From Chamaesiphon sp. (GTDB taxonomy: Bacteria; Cyanobacteriota; Cyanobacteriia; Cyanobacteriales; Chamaesiphonaceae), in the NCBI GenBank assembly GCA_026786125.1, contig JAJAYU010000175.1, positions 1 to 8,308 of the forward strand: a stretch of DNA of 8,308 bases. The letters are read 5' to 3'. A model generated the notes under the pieces. That model searched no databases. It was not told where the DNA came from and saw only the letters and a list, made by a program, of their open reading frames with translations. Shown here piece by piece: positions 1 to 6,643 of the stretch. Within the stretch, counting starts at the first letter, position 1; every line of letters starts with the position of its first letter. A program made the translations under genes and the position numbers.

Positions 1-68
1 CCATCCACCATCCACCATCCACCATCCACTTAACCCCTAAAGCCTAAAGCCTAACCCCTAACCCCTAA
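1..68. repeat. Two adjoining heptamer tandem-repeat arrays (STRR-like)
   Basis: Positions 1-28 are four perfect copies of CCATCCA. After a short junction, 34-68 holds five heptamers in the order CCCCTAA, AGCCTAA, AGCCTAA, CCCCTAA, CCCCTAA. The second array ends one base before the ATG at 70, so the kinase leader is made of repeat DNA. The first array may continue to the left of the window. Seven-base tandem repeats of this type are known in cyanobacteria as short tandemly repeated repetitive (STRR) sequences. Any effect on expression of the kinase is inference. Confidence 0.9.
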
Positions 69-69
69 A

Positions 70-1674
70 ATGATTAATGTCCTTAACATTTTGCTCGTTG
101 AAGATAATCCTGGGGATATCCGATTATTGCAGGAAATTTTGCGGGAAGTGAGAACTACTCAGTGTCAGATTACCCCTGTAATGACCTTAGCCGCAGCAAT
201 CGAACAATTTTCGCTGACAACGCCTCACACACCCCAATTTGATATCATCCTGCTCGATCTATCCCTACCAGATAGTCAGGGGATCGCGTCTTTTCAGGAT
301 CTACGAGATCGATCGCTCAATACTCCGATTGTCGTTTTCACAGGGTTAGATGATCAAGATCTAGCGATTTTAGCAATGCAACATGGAGCACAAGATTATC
401 TAGTCAAAGGACAAGTTGATAGTAATTTATTGATGCGATCAATTCGATATGCGATCGAACGTGAACGAACAGAAGCTGCTCTACGCCAAGCCAAAAGTGA
501 ACTAGAACAGCGAATAATTGAGCGCACTCACGATTTACAACAAACACAAGATAGCTTACGCGACGCGCTCCAAAAGGTAAACTTTCACTTTGAAAACTCA
601 CCTCTGGCAGCAATCGAATGGAATCGCGATTTTCGAGCAATTAGATGGTCGGCAACAGCAGAACGAATTTTTGGCTGGTCATCATCACAAGTATTAGGAA
701 AGCGACTCGGAGAGTGGAAGTTTGTGGTAGAAGAAGATGTCGAACGAATTAGTCAAGTGATGAATCTATTTATCACTGGAACTGAAACTAGTAATGTTAC
801 GATTAATCGTAACTATTGTCAGGATGGTACGATTGTCAATTGTGAGTGGTATAATTCGGTCTTACTAGATAATAATGGTCAAATGGAATCAGTTTTTTCA
901 TTGGCATTAGATGTGACTCATCGCCATCAAGTCGAAAAAATGAAAAATGTGTTTATTGCTGTTGTCAGCCATGAACTGCGAACGCCATTAACATCGATTT
1001 ACGGTTCACTCAAGCTATTGGATAGTGGTTTATTAATTCGAGAGCCAGAGAAGGAAAAACGACTATTAACGATCGCAGTAGATAGTACAGATCGATTGGT
1101 ACGACTAGTAAATGATATTCTCGATATTGAACGGATCGAAAGTGGTACCGTTCAGATGGTTAAGTCTGTATGTGAGGTATCGGAGTTGATGGCAAAAGTA
1201 GTTGATTTGATCGAACCATTGGCAGATAGTGCCGGAATCAACCTCAGTGTCAGCGATTCGGGTGGGAATGTGTGGGTAGATATCGATAGAATGATCCAAA
1301 CTTTTACTAATCTAATTAGTAATGCAATTAAGTTTTCACCCAGAGGTAGTACCATTTTGTTTACGGCTAGTAAACAAGCTGGTCAAATGTTATTTCAAGT
1401 TCGCGATTGTGGACGGGGAATTCCACCGGATAAATTGGCAATGATCTTTGAAAGGTTTCAGCAAGTAGATACTTCCGATGCTCGTAGTGGCGAAGGGACT
1501 GGCTTGGGTTTAGCAATCTGTCGGAGTATCATTGAGCAACATGGTGGACATCTGTGGGTGGAGAGTGTTGTCGGTGAGGGGAGTACATTTTCATGTATTT
1601 TAGCTCGTTCGCCAGGAGCTAATGATAGTCAACCAAAAAGCTACTCCCTTCCCAGTGAAAAATTAGACATCTAG
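70..1674 (+). CDS. Response regulator receiver-PAS-histidine kinase
   Basis: A 534-aa cytoplasmic signalling protein with no membrane segment. An N-terminal receiver domain (about 6-125) shows the acidic pair E11/D12, phospho-acceptor D63, T91 and K113. A charged linker, probably coiled coil (about 125-170), leads to a PAS-like sensor domain (about 172-285). The HisKA domain has the H-box SHELRTPL with phospho-accepting H301. The HATPase domain has N418 in the N-box, DCGRGIP from D446, the F-box IFERFQ and the G2 box GTGLGLAI from about 476. It should autophosphorylate at H301. Because the receiver lies N-terminal to the kinase, it may take input from another kinase or modulate activity through the linker. 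The signal and the output regulator are unknown, and no separate response-regulator gene lies in the window. The ATG at 70 gives a complete receiver domain; no Shine-Dalgarno is visible, and the leader is heptamer-repeat DNA. Confidence 0.95.
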   Translation: MINVLNILLVEDNPGDIRLLQEILREVRTTQCQITPVMTLAAAIEQFSLTTPHTPQFDIILLDLSLPDSQGIASFQDLRDRSLNTPIVVFTGLDDQDLAILAMQHGAQDYLVKGQVDSNLLMRSIRYAIERERTEAALRQAKSELEQRIIERTHDLQQTQDSLRDALQKVNFHFENSPLAAIEWNRDFRAIRWSATAERIFGWSSSQVLGKRLGEWKFVVEEDVERISQVMNLFITGTETSNVTINRNYCQDGTIVNCEWYNSVLLDNNGQMESVFSLALDVTHRHQVEKMKNVFIAVVSHELRTPLTSIYGSLKLLDSGLLIREPEKEKRLLTIAVDSTDRLVRLVNDILDIERIESGTVQMVKSVCEVSELMAKVVDLIEPLADSAGINLSVSDSGGNVWVDIDRMIQTFTNLISNAIKFSPRGSTILFTASKQAGQMLFQVRDCGRGIPPDKLAMIFERFQQVDTSDARSGEGTGLGLAICRSIIEQHGGHLWVESVVGEGSTFSCILARSPGANDSQPKSYSLPSEKLDI

Positions 1675-1680
1675 TGTAAA

Positions 1681-1715
1681 GGTGAATGGTGGATGGTGAA
1701 TGGTGAATGGTGAAT
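1681..1715. repeat. Heptamer tandem repeat, reverse orientation
   Basis: Five consecutive heptamers: GGTGAAT, GGTGGAT, then GGTGAAT three times. The reverse complements are ATTCACC and ATCCACC, the same family as the arrays at 1-28 and 5807-5841, but read on the opposite strand. The array starts seven bases after the kinase stop codon. Confidence 0.9.
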
Positions 1716-1731
1716 TAATACTGTCTATTTC

Positions 1732-1771
1732 TTGGGTGGGAAGGGAGTATCTACATACTCGTTCTACCCAA
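1732..1771. repeat. Nested inverted repeat (hairpin) after the kinase gene
   Basis: The outer arms TTGGGT (1732-1737) and ACCCAA (1766-1771) enclose a perfect inner hairpin, GAGTAT (1745-1750), loop CTAC, ATACTC (1755-1760). There is no T-run directly after it, so a simple intrinsic terminator is not well supported, although it could protect the 3' end of the kinase mRNA. The TTGGGT/ACCCAA arms resemble those of the repeat at 8184-8233. Confidence 0.6.
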
Positions 1772-1813
1772 CAGAAAAATTAAATATTCATATCTTTTTA
1801 TACTTTCATCCTA

Positions 1814-2152
1814 ATGAGCTTTACCGAAATCACAGTCACTGAATTAGCGGCAAAACTTACCGATCTCGATCAACGATATCAGTTTGTCGATGTGCGAGAA
1901 CAGCGAGAATTGGAACTTGTGGCGTTACCAAAATTTATTCATTTGCCCTTGAGCGAACACGATCAATGGTCATCAGAGATTTATACTAGATTGGATAAGG
2001 ATCTGGAAACATTCGTATTGTGTCATCATGGCATTCGATCGGCTCAAATGTGTCAATGGTTAGTCGCTCAGGGTTTCACTCAAGTCAGCAATGTCATTGG
2101 TGGTATTGATGCTTACAGCTATCAAGTGGATGCTAGCTTGCCAAAATATTAG
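1814..2152 (+). CDS. Single-domain rhodanese-like sulfurtransferase
   Basis: A 112-aa protein covering one rhodanese domain, close in size to GlpE-type stand-alone rhodaneses. Visible landmarks are FVDVREQRE (24-32, the conserved D-V-R-E stretch) and the active-site loop C70-H-H-G-I-R-S76. The loop matches the catalytic CxxGxRS pattern, in which the cysteine carries a persulfide. A C-terminal VIGGIDAY segment matches the usual N-x-x-GG-x-x-x-W region, with Y in place of W. It probably transfers sulfane sulfur from thiosulfate or a protein persulfide to cyanide or a thiol in the cytoplasm; the physiological acceptor is unknown. No signal peptide is present. The ATG at 1814 is the natural start, about eight residues before the domain. 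No Shine-Dalgarno is seen. It lies 77 bp ahead of the HLIP gene. Confidence 0.92.
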   Translation: MSFTEITVTELAAKLTDLDQRYQFVDVREQRELELVALPKFIHLPLSEHDQWSSEIYTRLDKDLETFVLCHHGIRSAQMCQWLVAQGFTQVSNVIGGIDAYSYQVDASLPKY

Positions 2153-2184
2153 GATAGACTCTAGCCGATCGAGCCAAACAGATC

Positions 2185-2190
2185 TAAAAT
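2185..2190 (+). promoter_or_regulatory. Possible -10 element of the HLIP gene
   Basis: TAAAAT lies 39 bp before the HLIP start codon in the short rhodanese-HLIP spacer and matches five of six bases of TATAAT. I see no good -35 box at the right distance. The call rests on position and a single hexamer. Confidence 0.25.
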
Positions 2191-2204
2191 GAAGATAGAA
2201 CAGC

Positions 2205-2212
2205 TTTACAAA
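2205..2212 (+). promoter_or_regulatory. Single HLR1-like half-site upstream of the HLIP gene
   Basis: TTTACAAA fits the half-site (G/T)TTACA(A/T)(A/T) of the HLR1 element, which in cyanobacteria is bound by the response regulator RpaB at high-light genes such as hli. A true HLR1 has two such octamers 2 bp apart. Only one good copy is present here, and it lies downstream of the possible -10 box. The evidence is weak. Confidence 0.2.
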
Positions 2213-2229
2213 TCTCAATATTCTCCATC

Positions 2230-2403
2230 ATGGCAAAACAACCTACCGTCCAACCCAAATTAGTCGTGACTAGATTTGGCTTTAATCGGTTTGCAGAGCA
2301 GTTAAATGGTAGAGCCGCAATGATTGGCTTTGCTGCCTTGGTAATTATTGAATTTCTGACTGGGCAAAGTCCGTTTGCATTAGCAGGCATCCACTTCAAC
2401 TAG
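2230..2403 (+). CDS. High-light-inducible protein (HLIP/SCP, one-helix CAB-like)
   Basis: A 57-aa protein. After a polar N-terminus (1-15) comes the motif FGFNRFAEQLNGRAAMIGF (16-34). It contains the chlorophyll-binding signature E-x-x-N-G-R-x-A-M-x-G with E23, N26 and R28, and is followed by one membrane helix (about 29-46). HLIPs sit in the thylakoid membrane, bind chlorophyll and carotenoid as dimers, and protect photosystems and chlorophyll-synthesis enzymes under excess light. The length and single helix are typical. The ATG at 2230 is the only sensible start, and the stop is TAG at 2401-2403. It probably has its own light-responsive promoter in the 77-bp spacer after the rhodanese gene. 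This gene alone points strongly to a cyanobacterium. Confidence 0.93.
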   Translation: MAKQPTVQPKLVVTRFGFNRFAEQLNGRAAMIGFAALVIIEFLTGQSPFALAGIHFN

Positions 2404-2501
2404 GATATCGATCGAAACTGTCAAGCGATATTTGCGATTATTAGTGCCAGCTTTGGGCACAATTAGTAGAGCTACTTGCGACTATTGGCTAATTGTTAGG
2501 C

Positions 2502-2519
2502 GGGAGTCGATCGATTCCC
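2502..2519. repeat. 18-bp palindrome between the HLIP and 2600 genes
   Basis: GGGAGTCGA (2502-2510) faces TCGATTCCC (2511-2519). It is self-complementary apart from one G-T wobble pair and contains TCGATCGA at its centre. It could form a hairpin or be a dyad protein-binding site. No T-run follows on the + strand, so it is a poor intrinsic terminator. The rest of the 196-bp spacer shows only a possible TAAAAT -10 box at 2533-2538 and a relic CCATCCACC at 2569-2577. Confidence 0.5.
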
Positions 2520-2599
2520 CAGACTAAAACGGTAAAATGAGATCTATAGATCCATCGCCTTGCGTCTCCATCCACCAATCCTAGTTTCAATCCCCCTAA

Positions 2600-2887
2600 A
2601 TGAACGCAATTTTCCCACCTGTCTTGAAACGACTCTACCGCAAAGAACGTATCTCTAGCTTTCTGATCGTTGTTGGTGCCGTTGATGCCGTCCTCGGTGG
2701 CGTAAATCAGGTTGGGACATTGATGATCTTGGGCTTGCTCACTTCAGGAGTCTCCCTCGGCTATCGTTGGTGGTGTATCCAGCAAGCTGAGACGAGACTG
2801 GATCTCAAGTCCAAGCAGCTATATCTCCCGCCTAGTGCTAACCGAAATCCATTACCCAATTTAGACAGAAGAGATCGCCGTGAGTAA
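2600..2887 (+). CDS. Unrecognised small membrane protein, two helices
   Basis: A 95-aa protein whose family I do not recognise. A basic N-terminus (K10, R11, R14, K15, R17) is followed by two hydrophobic segments, about 19-35 (with an acidic D29 inside) and 38-58 (ending GYRWW), separated by a tight polar turn. A charged, proline-containing tail (59-95) ends in RRDRRE. The helical hairpin with positive residues at the N-terminus and after helix 2 suggests both ends are cytoplasmic. Its 3' end overlaps the PCP-reductase-domain gene by 8 bp, so the two are almost certainly co-transcribed and probably translationally coupled. A role in anchoring or assisting that partner is inference. The start ATG is preceded by CCCCCTAA, much like the CCCCTAAA before the kinase start. 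Confidence 0.75.
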   Translation: MNAIFPPVLKRLYRKERISSFLIVVGAVDAVLGGVNQVGTLMILGLLTSGVSLGYRWWCIQQAETRLDLKSKQLYLPPSANRNPLPNLDRRDRRE

Positions 2888-3047
2888 TAATCCATCTTGG
2901 ACGGCTGAAGCTGAAGCAAAGCTCAAAGAAATCCCCTTTTTCGTGCGTCCTGCCGCTCGCAAGAAAATCGAAAAATTTGCCCAGGAACAGGGTGTCAACG
3001 AAATTACTGTTGAAATTTACGATTTAGCCAAAAAGCAATTTGGTTAA
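2880..3047 (+). CDS. PCP-reductase-domain small protein (ChlB C-terminus-like)
   Basis: A 55-aa protein starting with GTG at 2880, inside the end of the previous gene (8-bp overlap, different frame). After a short polar start, residues 7-54 match the small domain found at the C-terminus of the ChlB subunit of light-independent protochlorophyllide reductase: WTAEAEAKLKEIPFFVR (7-23), then an arginine/lysine-rich helix, EKFAQEQG, and a final ITVEIYDLAKKQFG. In ChlB this domain packs by the substrate pocket. As a stand-alone protein, common in cyanobacteria and plastid lineages, its function is not settled and it cannot catalyse the reaction alone. No in-frame ATG lies near the domain start, and the GTG gives the whole domain. 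The overlap with the membrane-protein gene suggests the two products act together. Confidence 0.85.
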   Translation: MSNNPSWTAEAEAKLKEIPFFVRPAARKKIEKFAQEQGVNEITVEIYDLAKKQFG

Positions 3048-3127
3048 GAAGATTAAGTGATTTTGCTATTGTGTAGCATATGGATAGTTAGGCGAGATAA
3101 TTGTTGTGTCTACTAGTGAAATTGACA

Positions 3128-4933
3128 ATGACTATATTCAAACAGTTTCTTGGCTTAAAGATGGGCTTATTATTGTCCCGTTTATTACCCCTACCAGTTC
3201 TCGCCCAAAATATTGAGGAGATCACGATCTTCGGTGACAGTCTCTCTGACAATGGCAACGCCTTTAAAGCGACCAATAGTGCCGTACCACCAAATCCACC
3301 TTATCTGAATGGACGTTTTTCTAACGGCCCAGTTTGGGTAGAGGGTTTCTCCACTGAGCTAAAGTTACCAGCCGCAGTAATTAATAACTTCGCATTTGGT
3401 GGAGCCACTAGTGGGACTGGTAATACAGTCCTGCCCATACTTCCAGGCTTGACAACTGAAATCAACCAGTTTTTAGTAGTTTCACCGAGAGTCAATCCAA
3501 ATGGATTGGTTGTGATCTGGGCAGGGACTAATGACTATATCGGCGGTGGAGCCGTCAACCCAGTTCCAGTTGTCGGTAATTTGACAACTGCGGTACAACG
3601 ATTGATTGGCGCAGGCGCACAGCAATTCATTGTCTCCAATCTTCCTGACTTGGGTAAAATTCCTGTTGGTTTAGCAACTCCGATTCAAAGCGCGGGACTC
3701 TCCCAACTCTCCGCTGCGCATAATCTGGCATTGAGAACATCGATCCAAACTCTGGTCAGAAATAATCCTAATATTTCGATCATCCCTACTGATATGGCAG
3801 CATTATTTAATGCTACTATTACCAACCCTGCCCGATTTGGCTTTACCAACGTCACTCAATCTTGCGTAAATCCGGTCACTGGGACTGTTTGCGCTACTCC
3901 TGATACGTTTGTATTTTGGGACACACTTCACCCTACTGCAGCGGGTCATAGACTGATTTCAGCCTATGCTTTAGATACGCTGACAGCTCCAAGATCAATC
4001 GCCGCCCAAGCCGAAACGGGACTAGGCACAGCCAACCAACAAACTCGCGATATCAATACTCGCTTACTCGCACTGCGAACTAGTTCGCCCCCAGTCGCCC
4101 GCCAACTGAGTGTATTTGCCAGTGGCGACTCCAACTTTGGAAATCGAAGTGCTACCAGTACCAATGCGGGCTTTAATATCGATACCAAAGGTCTAACTGT
4201 CGGGGCAGATTATCCCATTACAGATCGGATCGCCGTCGGTGTAGCTGTGAGTTCTACTAATACCAACAACCAATTGAATGACAATCGAGGCAAAGTTGCT
4301 GTAAATAGTACCTCGATTTCGGTCTATGGCAACTATACCCAAGATAAATTCTATAGTGATGCTCTGCTCAACTATGGCTGGAACGATTTCACGGTAGCGC
4401 GAAATATTCGGGTACCTGGTTTTACCGCAGCCACAGCTACTCCCAGTGGCAATCAATTGTCTTTCCGCGTCAGTGGTGGCTACGATTTCGGTACTAATGG
4501 TCTGTCCTTTGGCCCCACCGCAGGGATTCGCTATAGTAAAATCAATGTCGGTGGTTATACCGAACAAAATGGGGACATCTTAAATCTCAAGGTCAATCCT
4601 CAAGATTTAGACTCGCTGATTTTCAATCTCGGTGCTCAGATCTCTTATCCATTCAAAGCCAGCTTTGGGACAATCTCACCCTATTTTGCCGCCAACTTCG
4701 AGCATGAATTTGGTCAAAATGGGCGGCAGGTAGTGACAGAACTAGTGACTCAGCCAGGAATTCCGATCCGCACCAAGATCGGTGCCAGCGACACGGACTT
4801 TATCCGACTAAGTACTGGTTTCCAAACTGAGTTTACCAACAATTTATCTGTTAATCTGGGGTATGAGACGATCGTTGGCAAGGATAATTTCAGTGATAAT
4901 TATCTCAATGCCAAGATTCGCTATCAGTTCTAG
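3128..4933 (+). CDS. GDSL/SGNH esterase autotransporter (type Va secretion)
   Basis: From the ATG at 3128 the protein is 601 aa. A signal peptide (about 1-26) ends in PLPVLA before Q27. The passenger (about 30-290) is an SGNH hydrolase: block I IFGDSLSDNG with nucleophile S38, block II FGGA with G91/G92, block III GTND with N135, and block V DTLH with D265 and H268. All catalytic positions are intact. Residues about 323-601 form an autotransporter beta-domain of alternating amphipathic strands, ending in the aromatic residue F601 (KIRYQF). The barrel should insert in the outer membrane with the esterase exposed outside, as in Pseudomonas EstA; likely substrates are short-chain or lipid esters. 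A TTG start at 3101 would add nine residues and is less likely. A later ATG at 3161 would shorten the signal peptide's basic end. dapF follows after 22 bp. Confidence 0.93.
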   Translation: MTIFKQFLGLKMGLLLSRLLPLPVLAQNIEEITIFGDSLSDNGNAFKATNSAVPPNPPYLNGRFSNGPVWVEGFSTELKLPAAVINNFAFGGATSGTGNTVLPILPGLTTEINQFLVVSPRVNPNGLVVIWAGTNDYIGGGAVNPVPVVGNLTTAVQRLIGAGAQQFIVSNLPDLGKIPVGLATPIQSAGLSQLSAAHNLALRTSIQTLVRNNPNISIIPTDMAALFNATITNPARFGFTNVTQSCVNPVTGTVCATPDTFVFWDTLHPTAAGHRLISAYALDTLTAPRSIAAQAETGLGTANQQTRDINTRLLALRTSSPPVARQLSVFASGDSNFGNRSATSTNAGFNIDTKGLTVGADYPITDRIAVGVAVSSTNTNNQLNDNRGKVAVNSTSISVYGNYTQDKFYSDALLNYGWNDFTVARNIRVPGFTAATATPSGNQLSFRVSGGYDFGTNGLSFGPTAGIRYSKINVGGYTEQNGDILNLKVNPQDLDSLIFNLGAQISYPFKASFGTISPYFAANFEHEFGQNGRQVVTELVTQPGIPIRTKIGASDTDFIRLSTGFQTEFTNNLSVNLGYETIVGKDNFSDNYLNAKIRYQF

Positions 4934-4955
4934 ATCATTCCCTCTTCCCTAACTT

Positions 4956-5753
4956 ATGTCGATCGCATTTAGCAAATATCAAGGCTTGGGTAACGATTTC
5001 ATTTTGATTGATAATCGTCACAGTGATACTCCTGTTATCGAGCCAGAAGAGGCCGTGATTTGGTGCGATCGACATTTTGGCATTGGTGCTGATGGGATAA
5101 TTTTTGTGTTGCCCGGACAGCAAGGAGCTGACTATACCATGCGGATATTCAATTCCGATGGTTCGGAGCCAGAAATGTGTGGGAATGGGATTCGCTGCAT
5201 GGCAAAATTTATTGCCGAATTAGAAGGTAAAGTTGATACCGAAGTTACTTATCAGATTCATACCCTGGCAGGGATAATTACACCAGAGGTGATGATCAAA
5301 GGTGATGTCCAGGTGGATATGGGTGAACCACGGTTATCCGCCACCGAAATTCCGACTAGTTTGGGGATGATAGACGATCAAGTCGTGAACCAATCGATCG
5401 AAGTTGATGGCAAAACTTGGAGCGTTACCTGTGTTAGCATGGGCAATCCTCATTGTATGAATTTTGTAGAAGATGCCAATGCGATCGAGCTAGCAACAAT
5501 CGGCCCCAAATTTGAACATCATCCCGCTTTTCCCCAACGCACTAACACTGAATTCGTCCAAGTTATTCGTCCTGACTATCTGAGAATGCGAGTGTGGGAA
5601 CGTGGTGCCGGAATTACCCTCGCCTGCGGTACAGGTGCCTGTGCAACGGTCGTAGCGGGAGTATTAACTGGAAAATCCGATCGATCTTGCACGGTAGAAT
5701 TACCAGGTGGCTGTCTCCAAATTCACTGGTCTCTGGCTGACAATCGCGTCTAG
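4956..5753 (+). CDS. dapF: Diaminopimelate epimerase
   Basis: A 265-aa enzyme converting LL-diaminopimelate to meso-diaminopimelate, the precursor of lysine and of the peptidoglycan cross-link; cytoplasmic and PLP-independent. The start [13 protein letters not shown] (7-19) is typical. Both catalytic cysteines are present: C75 in EMCGNGIRC (73-81) and C224 in LACGTGACA (222-230). Other family landmarks are [19 protein letters not shown] (163-167) and ERGAG (215-219). The length is normal to slightly short and nothing is missing. The ATG at 4956 gives the usual N-terminus. It follows the esterase autotransporter by 22 bp without an obvious terminator, so it may be read through from it. I see no biochemical link between the two beyond both concerning the cell envelope. 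Confidence 0.97.
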   Translation: MSIAFSKYQGLGNDFILIDNRHSDTPVIEPEEAVIWCDRHFGIGADGIIFVLPGQQGADYTMRIFNSDGSEPEMCGNGIRCMAKFIAELEGKVDTEVTYQIHTLAGIITPEVMIKGDVQVDMGEPRLSATEIPTSLGMIDDQVVNQSIEVDGKTWSVTCVSMGNPHCMNFVEDANAIELATIGPKFEHHPAFPQRTNTEFVQVIRPDYLRMRVWERGAGITLACGTGACATVVAGVLTGKSDRSCTVELPGGCLQIHWSLADNRV

Positions 5754-5806
5754 TTGACTGGCCCTGCGGAGCTAGTATTTAAAGGGAAAGTTGAGGCGGA
5801 GTAGGA

Positions 5807-5841
5807 ATTCACCATCCACCATCCACCATTCACCATCCACC
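5807..5841. repeat. Heptamer tandem repeat, forward orientation
   Basis: Five consecutive heptamers: ATTCACC, ATCCACC, ATCCACC, ATTCACC, ATCCACC. This is the same family as the array at 1-28 and the inverse of that at 1681-1715. It lies in the 152-bp spacer between dapF and the ABC ATPase gene. A further relic, ATCCACCAAT, follows at about 5890-5899. Confidence 0.9.
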
Positions 5842-5850
5842 ACTTGTGCT

Positions 5851-5888
5851 GTTCGCGTAGCGTCTGCCTTAGCAGAGCGTAGCCGAAG
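5851..5888. repeat. Hairpin flanked by direct repeats GCGTAGC
   Basis: A perfect hairpin, TCTGC (5863-5867), loop CTTA, GCAGA (5872-5876), is bracketed by two direct copies of GCGTAGC (5855-5861 and 5877-5883). Outer inverted tetramers are TTCG (5852-5855) and CGAA (5884-5887). From general knowledge this resembles a dispersed intergenic repeat common in Nostoc-like genomes. It ends 18 bp before the TTG start of the ABC ATPase gene, so it would lie in that mRNA leader. Confidence 0.75.
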
Positions 5889-5905
5889 TATCCACCAATT
5901 TCTCA

Positions 5906-6643
5906 TTGCTACTTCAAATTAAGTCGATCAATTACACCCCACCCAATTTTACTCGCCCATTACTAACTGATATTTCTTTTAGTCTAGCGGCGGGTGAATG
6001 TATCACATTGACTGGAATTACAGGTGCAGGTAAAAGTACCCTACTGCGGTTGCTAAATCGTCTGAGTGAGCCGACAAGCGGTGAGATCTTACTAGATGAT
6101 CAAGATTATCGATCGATCTCCCCTGTAGCCCTAAGACAGCAAGTAATGCTCGTCAGTCAGCAGCCGCAACTATTAGGCATGAGTGTGCGGGAAGCTTTGG
6201 CTTATCCGCTGCAATTGCAGTCATTAGGTGTGGAAGAAATAAAACAGCGAATCCTCACAGTTACCGAACAGTTTGAGATTCCAACTGATTGGTTTGATCG
6301 CAATCAATCACAGTTGTCAGTCGGACAAAAACAAATAGTCTCGATCGCTAGAGGTGTAATTAGTCAGCCACAAGTTTTACTATTGGATGAGCCGATCGCT
6401 AGTTTAGACTCTAGTACAGCAGAGCGAGTCCTGGCGACTATTGATAGTATTTGTCGATCTCAAAAAATTGGGACGATCGTGGTTAATCATCAATTAGAAT
6501 TAGCCACACAGTTTAGCGATCGATTATTATATCTGCATGATGGTAGATTATTAATTAATAAGTTAATTGCCTCAGTTGATTGGCAAGATATTCAACAGCA
6601 GATTCGTGAATCTGAAGATCGATTAACTTCTGAATGGGACTAA
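5906..6643 (+). CDS. ABC transporter ATP-binding protein, FetA/YbbL-like
   Basis: A 245-aa soluble ABC ATPase with all core motifs: Walker A GITGAGKST (37-45), Q-loop Q85, signature LSVGQ (137-141, V for the usual G at the third position), Walker B VLLLDE (157-162), D-loop SLD (166-168) and H-loop H195. The stretch RQQVMLVSQQPQLLGMSV after Walker A and the short overall length resemble FetA (YbbL), the ATPase of the FetAB iron exporter. The substrate here is not shown by the sequence. No permease gene (FetB/YbbM) is next to it: dapF lies upstream and an AraC regulator downstream, so its membrane partner must be elsewhere or beyond the window. The TTG at 5906 is the first start codon after an in-frame TAG at 5870, and no suitable ATG exists before the ATP-binding core. 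It has no clear Shine-Dalgarno. Confidence 0.9.
   Translation: MLLQIKSINYTPPNFTRPLLTDISFSLAAGECITLTGITGAGKSTLLRLLNRLSEPTSGEILLDDQDYRSISPVALRQQVMLVSQQPQLLGMSVREALAYPLQLQSLGVEEIKQRILTVTEQFEIPTDWFDRNQSQLSVGQKQIVSIARGVISQPQVLLLDEPIASLDSSTAERVLATIDSICRSQKIGTIVVNHQLELATQFSDRLLYLHDGRLLINKLIASVDWQDIQQQIRESEDRLTSEWD

Noticed and set aside
1..68. CRISPR array
   Set aside because: The repeats are 7 bp and contiguous, without spacers.
2184..2399. 71-codon minus-strand frame over the HLIP gene
   Set aside because: The + strand HLIP with its chlorophyll-binding motif explains the region.
3101..3127. TTG start nine codons upstream for the autotransporter
   Set aside because: The ATG at 3128 gives a normal signal peptide with K5 and K11 before the hydrophobic core; the extra hydrophobic residues MLCLLVKLT would be unusual.
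3048..3127. Promoter for the autotransporter gene (TTGCTA at 3063-3068)
   Set aside because: No acceptable -10 hexamer lies at 16-18 bp spacing.
4193..4567. 124-codon open frame on the minus strand
   Set aside because: It lies wholly antisense to the autotransporter barrel, whose protein features are clear, and its own translation shows no domain, signal or start context.
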